From: Fagopyrum homotropicum
Lineage: Eukaryota > Streptophyta > Magnoliopsida > Caryophyllales > Polygonaceae
Direction: 5' to 3'
Length of the DNA: 64,000 nucleotides
Assembly (NCBI GenBank): GCA_033239125.1
Contig: BSWB01000004.1
Location: 127,109,235-127,173,234, forward strand
A program made the position numbers and the translations under genes. Under the pieces are notes generated by a model. That model did not search any database. It was not told the origin of the DNA and worked only from the letters and a program-made list of their open reading frames with translations. This document shows positions 37,139 through 48,423 of this stretch, in pieces. Each line of letters begins with the position of its first letter. The first letter of the stretch is position 1.

Positions 37139-37498
37139 CAAGTTGATTACAATGACACTTGCAATCTTCTAAAGGGTCGAATAAATAAATAATGATAATA
37201 TAATGGGGGTCTGAGTTTTCTAAATGAATTTCGTTTTGAAATCATGTGCATAGTCGAGATGAGATAGAAAGTAGACCGCCACTACCTCCGCAGATCTCAA
37301 CAACTTAGTTTGTTATAACTGGATTTTAAAATTCTCGTATTAGCTAGCTTTATCTTTACTTGTTTCTTAGTTATGATACCTCGTGCAGATGACACGTACT
37401 AGAGCGATATCCGCCATGGGGCAAGGTCGAGGTCGTCCACCTCTTCCTCCTGTTGGGCGGGATAGGGGTGTTAGGACTCCTGTAGTCTGGGGACGTGG

Positions 37499-37503
37499 GC
37501 ATG
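37499..37503. repeat. TSD GCATG, left copy
   Basis: Exact match to 39169-39173. Confidence 0.9.
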
Positions 37504-39168
37504 TGTTCGCCACTTAGCGTGCGTGCAAATAAGTCTTAAATTTATAAAACTAGAATCAAGCAAGCGAACCCGCAATGTACGGATCGATATAGTTAAGCAA
37601 GAATTCCAGAGTATCGAACACAGGGATTTGGAAGGTTAAATCCAATTATAGAATTGTCAAGCAAGTAAATGTATGAGCTTTTGTAAATATTGGGAAAACA
37701 ACAATCCTAAAGATCCAGGAATCCAGCTGTGGCAATCGATTCAAGATATACTAAAGATATAAGGACAGAGTTAAGAGCTGCAAAGGTATACGAATGTAAA
37801 GCAATGTACGGTGAAGTTCCAAGGCTTTATATGACTTAACTAAAGACACTCTCTATAAAGGTTGTTGAGGCTTCATTATAGAAAGGATCTAAAGGTAAGG
37901 GTTAATGTCAAATACCCAAACTTGTAATCCAAGGATCAAGACTAACTAAACCGATTAAGGTTGCGACACTCGAAATCGAGGTAGAGGTTGTTGAGGCTTC
38001 ACTACCACCTAGAAAAGGCAAGCCAAGACTAAGTTAAAGCAAATCTTTAACTTTGGATTAAAGTAAAAGCAAGGTTCGTAAACTAAGGGAAATTACGGGT
38101 GGATCTTGAGATTCCACGGCCGTGGAACTCAAGAACACACCGTGATTTTGGTTCGTTGACGATTCTCTCTAACTCTCAGGGTTCAATCTGTTTACGATCG
38201 ATCCATCATCATCTATGCCACAACTATCAACCCTTCACCTTAGAACTGTTAAAGGGTTTTAGCCAACAACAGTCATATTGATATCAAATTCAAGATTTAA
38301 AAGAATGAAATATGAAAACCTTCGAAAACCTTGAATAAATCTCAAATCAATCTCAAATCCACAAACAAGAACAATGATGTAAGTAGATTCAGAATAACAC
38401 AAACAATCACAATCCTTGATAAGAACGAAGAACGGGATGTCAATCCGTCTTCTAATCAAACCTAAGGACAAAGCGTAACTTCCAAATCTTCAACTCTTCG
38501 CAAATCTCCGTTGCGAAATAGCAATCTTCACACGTCCAACTTGAAACCCTAGGCACGTGTAATCGGCGTCAGTGAAGGTCTAAGCAGAGGTGACGGAATC
38601 TCTCTCTTTCCGTCCTTTTATAGGGCAAGATAAAATATGAGTCCAGCCCATTGCGTAAAAGATCATGGCTTTAAGTTGTACGTTAAAAGATCGCTAGAAT
38701 CACGGTTTCCTAAGATTCCACGCCCGTGGTTTAGAGCGTGGAATTTCATCACGGTTTGTCACAACTTCCACGACCGTGTAACTTGCTGGAATGCTCCACG
38801 CTTGTGTTGCCAAAGTTCCACGGCCGTGGTTTAGAGCGCGGACTCTAATACGGCCGTATTTTAGGGCGTGGAACGTCGAATGCTCGTAATTCTCCTTTGT
38901 TTTGTGCCATTCTTCATCTTAGCATCCTCCTTAGCTCCTAGTGATGTCCTCAATCCTCGGACATGCTCAATTCATCTCCATTCTCCTTCAATCCGTTCGG
39001 TTTTAGCTCTTATTCGCCTACAATCAACACAAAGCTTATGTAGACCTCTATATCGACAATATAGATAAACTAACTCACAATTGCTTCAATGCTTTATCAA
39101 TGAACACCAATATGGATGAAATACACTTAGAAAACGTGCCTAAAATATCACAATATTTCATGCTAACA
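37504..39168 (-). mobile_element. Athila solo LTR
   Basis: A 1665-bp LTR in minus orientation: the minus strand starts TGTTAGCATGAAATATTG at 39168 and ends AGTGGCGAACA at 37504, matching both ends of the Athila 2 LTR. The 5-bp TSD GCATG is perfect, and the gag frame of chromovirus 2 is restored by removing the LTR plus one TSD copy. It is clearly more diverged from the Athila 2 LTRs than they are from each other. It holds exact CCACGGCCGTGG palindromes at 38114-38125 and 38818-38829 and a minus-strand TATA box at 38623-38614. The ORFs inside are chance. Confidence 0.93.
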
Positions 39169-39173
39169 GCATG
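39169..39173. repeat. TSD GCATG, right copy
   Basis: Exact match to 37499-37503. Confidence 0.9.
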
Positions 39174-39728
39174 GAGGTAGACCTCCAACAATGAGAGGTC
39201 GGGGCCGAGTCCCATTAGATGAGCCACCAATGGTCAAACCGGTAGATGATAGAAGTGAGGAAGTTGCTGAGAGCATGGTTTTCGAAGTCGGGAACAAGAC
39301 TGTTGCTAGACCAGGACCATAGAGAGAGCAGTAAGCTGAGTCGGATCGTGTCTCGATGGAAGCAACCAAGTTTAGAGAGTACGTCCAACAGGTGGCAGAT
39401 GTAGCTAGAACGGGAGGACGGGCCCCAGATCCCGGTACCTACGAGTTCCATTGAGGTGTCGTAGAGAGCGACTCAGATGCCAGCTGCACCAAAGAGAGTA
39501 GCTGAGGTTGTCAAGCCTTGGAATAATCCAAAGGCACCGATGCTGGATGTGTGGTTGAAGACTTTCAACCACATATGAGTACCCTCCCCCCTTGGCGGGA
39601 AGCCATACTTAGAAGTGGAGCACTAGTTGGGACATGTTGAGACCGATTTGGAGTTGATTCGTTGCCTAGAGGAACGGCGAGTTGAGCTGGTGCTGACTTT
39701 TTTATTTAATAAGTATTTATATAAAAAA

Positions 39729-40590
39729 ATGAAATTTCGGATGGTGTCCCTATAGTTTGGGATTTTTTAGATTTTGTCTAGAGATTTTTTTTAGTTTGGA
39801 TGGTGCATAAACCTGTTCATATCCGGGCCCATACCGGGTTTGGGCCGGACATTATAAAATATTGAGCCCGTTTAGCCGGACCCGGACCGGGCTAGGCCTG
39901 ACTACCGGGCCTGGGATGGGTGCCGTACCCGGCCCGGCTGGGCTGGTGGGCGGGCTCGCAGGTACCGTTTTTCAATTTCTTTAAAAATAATATTATTAAA
40001 AAATGTTTTTAATTTAATTTTTTCTACAAATAAATTATATTTAAAATATTTTATGTAAAATATATTAAATTTATTATAATTATTATTTTAATACTTATTA
40101 TTTATAATAATTATACTATAACATCTTTATTTTTTATTTATTTACCGGGCTGACGGGCCGGGCCTATGACCTTGTCCGGTTTCGGCCCAACGGGCCGGGC
40201 CAAAAAGCCCGGCTGGACTTGTTCTCATGTTCATACCCGCCCGTTTTTCCGGGCGGGCTGCCCGGATTTGAACAGGTCTAATGGTGCCCTTGTGCTTTAG
40301 TGTTTTTCGAAAAATTCCAATTTCGTTTAAATTGTAATGGAATGTCAACTTAAAAATAAATTTTAAGAAAGACTTATGTACAAAATGTTTAGCCTCCTAT
40401 ATCATATTAAAAAAAAAATTTTCTCATTTAAAAAAATTTATTTTAAATTGACATTCCTTACAATTTAAATGGAATTGACCATTTTTACAGAAAACTATAA
40501 AACACAGAAACACCATCCGAACTAAAAAAAACCTTAAGCAAAATCTGAAAAACTCCGAAGTACACTAAAAAAAAATTAAGAATAATCGAA
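39729..40590. mobile_element. Diverged foldback MULE-type element with a nested hAT MITE
   Basis: The left end (ATTTCGGATGGTGTCCCTAT then GTTTGGGATTTTTTAGA) and the right part (CACCATCCGAACTAAAAA then CTTAAGCAAAATCTGAAAA) match the ends of the foldback elements at 20464-22154, with many changes. An inner inverted pair (TTTAAATTGTAATGGAATGTCAA near 40327 and TTGACATTCCTTACAATTTAA near 40448) continues the hairpin. Outer boundaries are approximate and I could not find the TSD. It ends about 100 bp before the 5' UTR of the host gene. Confidence 0.65.
39808..40280. mobile_element. hAT-type MITE
   Basis: A 473-bp element with inverted ends TAAACCTGTTCATATCCGGG and, read inwards from the right, TAGACCTGTTCAAATCCGGG. 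The 8-bp flanks ATGGTGCA (39800-39807) and ATGGTGCC (40281-40288) agree at seven of eight positions. The ends are rich in GGGCCGGGC and the middle is AT-rich. No coding capacity. Its insertion splits the foldback element. Confidence 0.82.
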
Positions 40591-40783
40591 ACTGCATTAT
40601 AAACTAATTTTTATTTGAATTGAAAAACTAATAAAAAGATAATTTGGACTTTGGAGCAAAGGAGAATTTTTAACGGTCACAGTTGCTCATCTTCCCAACA
40701 GCCTCGTCACTGCGTTCTCTGTCTCTCCCTCTCTTGCTTTGTTTCTTCCCAATTTGGGGGAGATTTATTCTAGGGTTTGAAAC

Positions 40784-43320
40784 ATGATACTAGTACTAGG
40801 TAACTCTCGTCTTCTACATCATAATCTCAATGCATCCGGCTGTTCGAGCTTCAAATTCAAAAGAACGCTGCCATCTCAGTTTGCTTTTCCACGGCAAGGT
40901 TTCGTCTTCACTCCTCCTCAGTTATCTGTTTTATCGTTGCTCATATCTCTGCTAAATTGAAGAAGCAAGATCCCGCCTTTTTTCATCAATTCTCGATTGT
41001 CTGAAATTTGGAGTTTGATTAAGCTTTGATTAAACTCCTAAGGGAGAATCAACGAATTTGCATACAACACACTAAAGTACCAAGGTTATGGTAGTTGAGA
41101 TTGAAGAATCCAGTAAACACAACTTGTCTGAGACCTACAGTTTCCAAATTTTATAAAGAGGGACGAATCTACAGAGCGTCAGATGTTATTTTGTTTGGCA
41201 AAACCAGATGCTATTTTGTCTGGCAAAACCAGATGTTTCTGGTTCTATTTTTATACTGTTTAATCAAGTGTTTGGAAGTAGTTTATTTCTTCTTGACTCC
41301 TTTTTATACCACTAGGTATAGTTTGTTTTTCACTTATTATTGCTGCAACTACCCTTGGGCATTATTATCCTTTTTTCTTATCCCCTCCAATCATCAGATG
41401 GAATAGATGTTTCAGCTTTTGCCACGAAGCAGTCCGTTTGCAGGTCATTGAAAAGGCTTTCTTTAATCCCAAGATGCAGCTCCAATGATGATAACAATGT
41501 ATCTATTAACCAGGATAAGGCAAGTATTCAATGAAAACCTACTCATCATTTTACCATCTATTTCATTAAGTTTACCTTGCTTGATATGCTGCTAAAATGC
41601 TCATGCATGAACTTTTTCCTATTTGTATCACAAATTGACACTTCCACATTTGTCTTTGGAATTGTTTTGGTATACATCAGATAATAGTGTAGGCTGAATT
41701 TCAATTTGAATCAGTGCAAGTAACAGAGATATACTCACTTCTCTATTGCAGACACCATTTGGGTACACAAGGAAGGATGTCTTACTGATTGGAGTTGGAG
41801 TTACAGTTGTTGGAGTTGGACTGAAGAGCGGGTTAGAGGTACTAAGGCTGCCTACTTCCTCAAAAATCAGTGTCATGGTTTTATGAATGATTCTTGAGCA
41901 CTCTTTGCTTATTCCATTTATGGCATTGATTTGTAAAGCCCATATAAAAGCTATTGCGAGTCTTTTCTTTTGTGCTTAGAGAAACATAATGGACAAAATA
42001 AGACCTAAGCAGGTAATAACCTACTTTTGCAACTGATTAACAAAAATATATTTCTGTTGAACTTGAAACGAGGTCGGAGGGGGGAATATGATTATAGAAC
42101 AAAAGGTTCGTGTTTGTTGAGACAGAAGATCATCTTGTGCCTTGGTAAAGACCATTTGTGGATACATCCTTCTTAAAGCTGATCCAGTTTTTCTTACAGA
42201 TTCCTATTAAAATTAAATCGATTTTGAGAATCTAGGAGTATAAAATTCGTTTTACATATTTTACCCATCATTTGTAGGAATAAACCGTGAGAGAAAAGAA
42301 GTTCCCTCATCGAAAGTTGTGGACACTCTGAGCCTAGTATATAAGGTCGGTGACCTACTACTCCTATTGCCAATTGGTTTTAGGATGAAATCTCATCGGG
42401 TTTATGTGTTGGGCTTGAGGCTAATGCACATGTGCGCTCGTATGCACACCCGGTCCGTCTATCAAATGATAAATAGTAAATACCCTTTAGAAGTAGCTAC
42501 TTCACTATCAAGGGTAGAATTCTTCTTAAGGTGCATATACCTTCTAGTAATAGAAACTGGGTTTTATAATACTAACCCTTAATTTTGGTTTATTTGTTGC
42601 AGTTCATTGGTTGGGATTCTTTACAAGCAGGGAATGTTGTGCAGCTGGTGATAGTATTAGGCCTCACTGTCGGTTGGATATCAACATATATGTTTAGGGT
42701 CTCAAACAAAGAAATGACGTACGCACAGCAGTTGCGTGATTACGAGAGCAAAGTGATGGAGGTACATTTTCCGGTCCAAATTCTTTATGCTTCTCTATTA
42801 ACCATGAGTGTTGTCTTCCAAAGTTCTATGACTGAACTATTTCACATTTCTCATGAGTGACATTCTACCAGAAGCTTCTTTTGTGATGAATCCCAAAGTT
42901 TTTGCTTAATACTCCAGGCACCAGTTATTTATGTTTCATGCAAGGGGGTTGATATTGTTGTGTCCTTATGGAGCTTAATTAGTAAGTAACCTATAATTAT
43001 CTTCCTAGCAAATGAGTGAATGACTGTTTTTCATAGTATTCAAGGGGGTTGATATTGTTTTGTGCCCTTATGAAGCAAATAGTGAGAGGGAAAATAAGCT
43101 GTTTATGAACGAAAAGATTTTGTAATTCGCAGACAAACAAAGCCTAAGTAATTCAGGAAAAGTTAACACTTAAAATTAATATAAGTTAATGTTTGAGGAA
43201 GTGAACACATGTACTGTGCAGAAGCGGCTGGAGAGCTTAACAGAAGCGGAGTTGGCCGTATTGCTTGAACAAGTAGAGGAGGAAAAGCAACGCGATTCTA
43301 GTAGCAAGCAGGTTGGTTGA
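40784..43320 (+). CDS. DAC: DAC-like thylakoid membrane protein, DUF3007 (five exons)
   Basis: Spliced from exons 40784-40898, 41398-41519, 41752-41838, 42603-42761 and 43222-43320 (582 nt, 193 aa). All junctions are in phase and end in AG; four introns start GT except intron 2, which starts GC (AAG|GCAAGT). Exons 1-2 encode a Ser- and basic-rich, poorly conserved N-terminus fitting a plastid transit peptide. Then comes the DUF3007 core: TPFGYTRKDVLLIGVGVTVV (first membrane segment, about residues 88-106), DSLQAGNVVQLVIVLGLTVG (second, about 120-139), RVSNKEMTYAQQLRDYE and KRLESLTEAELAVLLEQVEE. This matches Arabidopsis DAC (At3g17930, from memory), a thylakoid protein needed for cytochrome b6/f accumulation. 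Length fits and no lesion is seen. A copia element sits 289 bp after the stop. Confidence 0.88.
41520..41751 (+). other. GC-AG intron in the DAC-like gene
   Basis: Intron 2 begins GCAAGT after AAG and ends in TTGCAG. Both flanking exons are in phase 0 and the protein joins smoothly (INQDK to TPFGYTRKD). No GT donor nearby gives this junction. GC donors with a strong AG|GCAAGT context are a known minor class. Confidence 0.75.
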
Positions 43321-43604
43321 AGCTCTCCTGTCCTCCCGACGATATACAGGTGCATAGTTATTAAGGACAGCTGAAAAATGGGATAGTAAGTCTAAACTGT
43401 GAATGTATTGTATAAAATGCATTGAGTTGAGAATGGTTAAATGGTTGTAAATTGTATTGTATCCATATGATCATCCGGATTGCTATGTACTGAATTTGTT
43501 TGACAGTAGCAGCACTGTTTTCCTTTTCCTCAAAATTGATTTTTCGATGTAAGTAGACCATTGATTATTCACTGCTTTTCATTTTTATTTTTTTGATAAA
43601 TAAA
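43321..43604 (+). other. 3' flank / probable 3' UTR of the DAC-like gene
   Basis: No gene. AT-rich sequence that probably includes the 3' UTR. It continues beyond the copia insertion at 48649, because the target CAATA is duplicated. No clear polyadenylation signal was picked out. Confidence 0.5.
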
Positions 43605-43609
43605 CAATA
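43605..43609. repeat. TSD CAATA, left copy
   Basis: Exact match to 48644-48648; 5 bp is the copia duplication length. Confidence 0.9.
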
Positions 43610-43650
43610 TGCAAAACGTTGATCAGTTACAGCTGTGATCACCAGATTAA

Positions 43651-43665
43651 TTAAGGAATTAAGGA
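43651..43665. repeat. LINE TSD, left copy
   Basis: TTAAGGAATTAAGGA, repeated exactly at 43999-44013. Two more bases (AA) also match but could belong to the poly(A) tail. Confidence 0.85.
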
Positions 43666-43998
43666 TGGAGATCAATAAACTTGAGATTGAAGGAGATAAT
43701 CTTACAATCATCAATTCCATTAAGCAAATTTGGAAACCCCCATGGGAACTTGATCTCATCATTTCAGATATTACTAATATTTTGGTCAGTTTCCAGCATA
43801 TCAAGATACAACACGTCTTTAGGGAAGTAAATAGTGTTGCCGATAAGCTCGCAGATCTGGGACACGACTACCCGCTAGGTTACGCTTCGATCCCCTCCCA
43901 GGTGGTGGATTTCATCCGGAAGGATGCTCTAGGTTGGAGAGTCTCGAGAAGATGATCCAATCTAATCGCTTACCGTACAGTATCAAAAAAAAAAAAAA
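43666..43998 (+). pseudogene. 5'-truncated L1 LINE tail with an RNase H domain and poly(A)
   Basis: A 333-bp insert ending in 14 A (43985-43998) and flanked by a direct repeat of at least 15 bp, so it arose by LINE reverse transcription. It encodes the end of ORF2: EINKLEIEGDNLTIINSI, an acidic stretch around WELDLIISDI, HVFREVNSVADKLADLGHD and a short tail ending GWRVSRR. The D in EGDN and the REVNSVADKLA block match the archaeal-like RNase H that plant L1 elements carry at the C-terminus. The frame is open for 107 codons because the insertion is truncated and rather young. Confidence 0.85.
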
Positions 43999-44013
43999 TT
44001 AAGGAATTAAGGA
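43999..44013. repeat. LINE TSD, right copy
   Basis: TTAAGGAATTAAGGA directly after the poly(A) tract, identical to 43651-43665. Confidence 0.85.
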
Positions 44014-44179
44014 GTACATTAGATACATTTATATGCATACATCTCAACCAACAGTTCAAGAAACGTGCATAGATGGATGAGTGAATATCTCTAACTTATC
44101 TAACTTATTTGACTAAGTAAATCAGATAACAATAATTAACAAATGTTCCTAATTAGTAGGGGATGGTTATCCCTTAACA

Positions 44180-47100
44180 TGCCCCCGCAAGATGGACACC
44201 GGGTGAGGAGAGTCCGATCTTGGACAAGAGAAGGTGAAGACGAGAGCGTAGGAGTGGTTTGATGTGGCAATCCGCTAGCTGGTCATTGGTAGGAACATAG
44301 GCAACTCTGAGGGATCCTTTTTGGACGAGTTCTCTGATGAAGTGAAACGCCAAAGCAACGTGCTTCATTCGGGAGTGAAACACTAGGTTTGAGCTTAAAC
44401 TTTTAGCTCCAAGGTTGTCACAATACAAGACAGGTTGAGGTAGGTACTTGACACCCAATTCACGGAGAAGCAAAGTTATCCATACAAGCTCCAAGCAAGT
44501 GTCTGCAAGAGCTTTGTATTCTGCCTCAGTGGACGAGCGGGCAACAGTTTTATGTTTGCATGAGGACCAGGAGATCGGAGTCTTGCCAAGGAAGAAGATA
44601 TAACTTGTGGTTGACGTGTAATCATCTTTGTTACCTGCCCAGTCAACATCGGAAACCCATGTAACCCTGATGGACTATGTTTGTGGATGGAAGTGCCATG
44701 TTCAAGAGTTCCATTGAGGTAGCGAAGAACCCTTTTCAAAGCAGTCCAGTGAGTGGTGGAGGGGGCTTGCATGAATTGTGAAAGTTTATTCACAAAGAAG
44801 CTGACGTCTGGCCTTGTAAGAGAGAGATATTGCAAGCTTCCTACAATCATTTTGTAATCGGTGGCAGATTCAAGGGCAGTACCTGAGGTCTTCTTGAGGT
44901 CAGAGGTGACATGCACTGGGGTTGAGACCGGATTGTTGTCAAGCGTGTTGGTTTTGATCAAGAGATCTTGGACATATTTGCGTTGATTGAGAAAGAGGCT
45001 ATGAGTTGTTTCTTGTACTTCGACTCCAAGAAAATAAGAAAGCTTACCCATATCTTTTGAGAGAAAAGTGTGTTGAGAGGGCAAAGATGAACGATTCCAG
45101 GGACGGAGAGTGACTTCCAGTTGTGATAATATCGTCGACATACACTAGAAGGTAGACGACGTTTGTGTTTTGCCGAAGAATGAACAGAGATGCATCCGCT
45201 ACAGAATTGACAAATCCAGATTGAAGAAGAAATTGCCAAAGTTTTGTGTACCAAGCCCGTGGAGCCTGCTTTAGACCATATGACCTTTTTCAGTTTGCAA
45301 ACGGAGTGTGGATGAGCAACATCTGAAAAACCTGAGGGTTGTTCGATGTATACGTCCTCCATTAGAGTTCCTTGGAGGAACGCATTGTTAACATCCACCT
45401 GTCTTAGTGGCCAGCCGGATTGAGTTGCAAGGGAGAGGATGGTTCGGACAGTGACTGGTTTCACCACCGGACTAAAGGTCTCTGTGAAATCACATCCCGA
45501 TCTTTGGTGAAATCATTTGGCCACCAAGCGGACCTTGTATGAATCCAGGGAGCCATCGGGGTTAAGTTTGACTCGGAAAACCCACTTGCAACCCACTATA
45601 TTCTGAGATGCGATCGCGGAACAAGGGTCCATGTCTCGTTGGAGCAGAGGGCAGTGTACCCTTTCGTCATGGCTTCTCCCCATTGTGGGTTTTTTAGGGC
45701 TTGGGTAATGTTGAGAGGCTCTTTATTGATAGGAATTTGGACATGGAGATTGAGGCTGGATATAGGTTTGGTGATGTTGTGCATTGACCTGGTGATGACT
45801 TGATGAGCAGGAGGGGTTAGAGGGGTCGGTGCCGGCGCCGGGTGTGAAGTAGGTATAGAGGTGGATATGTTTGGTTCAATTTGAGGTGGGATGTTACCAT
45901 GAGAGGAGGGATTGGACTGAATTGAGTTGAGGTGGTAGTGGGCTGGGTCGTTGAATTAGTGGGTTTGGTAGGTGGGATCTCTTAATTAGGGGGAGGTTTG
46001 TGGGTGCGGAAATTGTGGAATTAATGGGAGAGGTTACGGTTGATTGGGTGGGCCCATTTGGTAGTGTAACAGGTAGTGGTAAATGTAGGTTATCAGATTG
46101 GTGGGGGTTGAGATGGACATTATGGGGGGGGTTGGGGATTAAGGTTCGGAAGGGATAGCTAGATTCGACAAAGGTGACATGCCTGGATACATACACCCGA
46201 GAGGTTTGGGGATCGAGGCAATGATAAGCGCTTTGGTTGAGGGAATAGCCTACAAACACACATGCAATGGACTTCGGTTCCATTTTGTTGTTAGTATATG
46301 GTCTCAACCAAGGAAAACAAAGACAACCAAAACACTTTAACTTTTGATTATTAGGTGATGTTCTAAAAAGTGTAAAAAACAGGGATTTGTTTTGGAAAGT
46401 GGGAGTAGGCATTTTATTTATTAAATACACTACAGTTTTGAAGGAAAATGGTCAATATTTATGTGGTGTATTCAAATGACACATTAGAGAGAGACTGGTT
46501 TCAACGATATGCCTATGTCGGTGTTCCGCGTAACCATTGTGTTGGGGGGTATGAGGAGAAGAAGTGAGGTGAGAGATTCCATTGTTGGAGAGGAAGGATT
46601 TGAGAGCTATGAATTCACTACCATTATCTGAATAAAATGTCTTTATTTTTGTATTGAACATATTTTCAACTAGGGCTTTGAATGAGATGAAAATCTGTTT
46701 TGTATCGGATTTTTGCTTGAGAGGATAAAGCCATACATACTTGATAAAATTGTCAACAAAAATAATGTAATACTTGAAACCATCAAAAGAGGTAACGGGG
46801 CATGTCCATACATCCAAAAACAAAATATCCAAAGGTGAATGGGAAACAATAGTAGATTGATGAAAGGGTAGCTTATGAGCTTTATTTATGGATCAAGAAA
46901 CACAAAAGTTCATATCAGATTTCAAAGAGCCAATAGGTAAATATGAAGAAAAAATACGAAGAATGGAAGATGATGGATGTCCCATTCATTGATGTCAGGC
47001 CGATCCGGTGGAGAGGCGAAGCGTGAATGTGGACGGTGATTTTGAAATAGGCCATGAGTATACACCGTCCACAATCGGTCCTCTAAGTAGGACGCGGCAG

Positions 47101-48365
47101 AGAATAGATCCTTCACAAAGAAACAAGTTGGTAAGAAGGTGATAAAGACATTATTTTGGCCGGTGAATTTAGAAACGGAAAAAATATTTTTAGCAATATT
47201 TGGAACATGCAACACATTAACAACAATAAAGCGTTTAGTTATGTAATCCAAGTATGTATTTCCAGTGTTTGAGATTGAGAGACCATTACCCTTACCAGCA
47301 TGGAGTTCCTCGGTGCCATCATAGGGATAGTGAAGAGCAAGATTGGCAAGGTCATTGGTCACATGGTGGGTGGCTCCGCTGTCCACTAGTCACGGCTAGG
47401 TAGAAGATTGGTTTGTTGTAGTATTGGCTTGAGGGTAGAGGGGGCGGAAATTGGCTAGAGGCCGGAGAGTAGGCGTTGCTTGACGAAAGAGAGGACAATA
47501 GGCTAAGACGTGGCCTTGTTCCCGGCACCACTGGCACCTCCCGAGAAAGGGCCTTAGAGGGGCTCTTGGCTGAGCATGCTACGGCGGATGAGGGACTCAA
47601 GGCTGCGGTGCCTGCTCTGGCGGTGGAGAGGAGGAGGCTGGATTCTTGCCCTTGTTTTTGGAAGGCCGGAATTGCACTGCCAAGGCCGACGTCGGTGTTG
47701 CAACAAGGGTGCGGTTGGCGCCGTACTTCAGGGAAGTTTCGGGAGTCTAGAGTTTTTCATGGAGATCGACAAAGGGGATGGTGGTGGCCCTTGCTCGGAT
47801 GCCGTCAATGAACGACTGGTAGGATGAATCAAGTCCTTTTAGATTAACTTCAATGATATCTTCGGGATCTTGGGGCTTCCCGAGAGATGCGAGGAGATCG
47901 GCAATATCGGAAACCTGGGTGATGTAGTCAGACACGAACTAGTTCCCAGGGAGAGAGTGTGGAATCGTTCTTTAAGAAGACCTTCGTGAGCTCTGGATGG
48001 CTTCGCATACGTGTCTTCAAGAGTTTGCCAGGCTTGGCGAGATGTGGTGGCCCTGGTGACCAGCGTTGCGACTGTGGGAACAAGGGTGCCCATAAGGCCT
48101 CCTTTGAGGAGTTGGTCTTGGCGAAGCCAGGTATCATAGGCAGGATTAGAGGAGGAAACGTCATTTGTAGTGAGGGTTTTTGGTGGTTCAATAGCGGATC
48201 CATCGACAAAAGAGTAGAGACCATAGCCTACAAGGATAGATTGGATCTGATTTTGCCAAGTGACATAGTTTGTTGGGGTTAAATTGAAGCATTGGTGAAG
48301 TTCACAAGCTGGAAAGGCTTGGATGGTTCACGAGAGTTTGGGAGAAGATTGGGATGCGTAACCAT
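44180..48365 (-). pseudogene. Copia gag-pol, frameshifted and interrupted
   Basis: A gag start (MVTHPNLLPNS) lies at 48365. Gag pieces in different frames include NLTPTNYVTWQNQIQSIL and SDYITQVSDIADLLASLG. Further on: zinc knuckle CQWCREQGHVLAYC (about 47540-47495), protease LVDSGATHHVTND (about 47390) with TGA just before it where Trp is expected, and integrase core with FYSDNGSEF and SPHTPQHNGYAEHRHRHIVE (about 46640-46480). Next come KPKSIACVFVGYS-type sequence (about 46290), RT QVDVNNAFLQGTL (about 45400) and LVYVDDIITTGS (about 45145, in another frame), and RNase H ADCHIKPLL (about 44255). At least five frameshifts or stops. Confidence 0.88.
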
Positions 48366-48423
48366 TGGAGGAAGAAGAGAAGTAGGGTTTGTATTTTGAG
48401 GGATCAAAAGGCGACTGATATCA

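Larger units (their letters stand above)
37388..39700 (+). pseudogene. Chromovirus 2 gag fragment, split by an Athila solo LTR
   Basis: Starts with ATG at 37388: MTRTRAISAMGQGRGRPPLP then GRDRGVRTPVVWGRGHG, broken at 37503. After the solo LTR the same frame resumes at 39174 with GRPPTMRGRGRVPLDEPPMV. Further on, in shifting frames, are VWLKTF and GKPYLEVEH*LGHVETDLEL followed by RCLEERRVELV, the conserved core of plant chromovirus gag. Coding similarity stops at about 39700 in AT-rich DNA; protease and pol are absent, so the element is truncated. Confidence 0.75.
43610..44179 (-). mobile_element. Copia 3' LTR, interrupted by a LINE insertion
   Basis: Plus-strand ends TGCAAAACGTTGATCAG (43610) and GGTTATCCCTTAACA (44179) match the 5' LTR at 48424-48643. 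The two halves flank the insert at 43666-43998. Confidence 0.92.

Noticed and set aside
47476..48282. Plus-strand ORFs of 83-111 codons across the copia gag region
   Set aside because: The minus strand carries recognisable copia gag and zinc knuckle; the plus frames are shadows.
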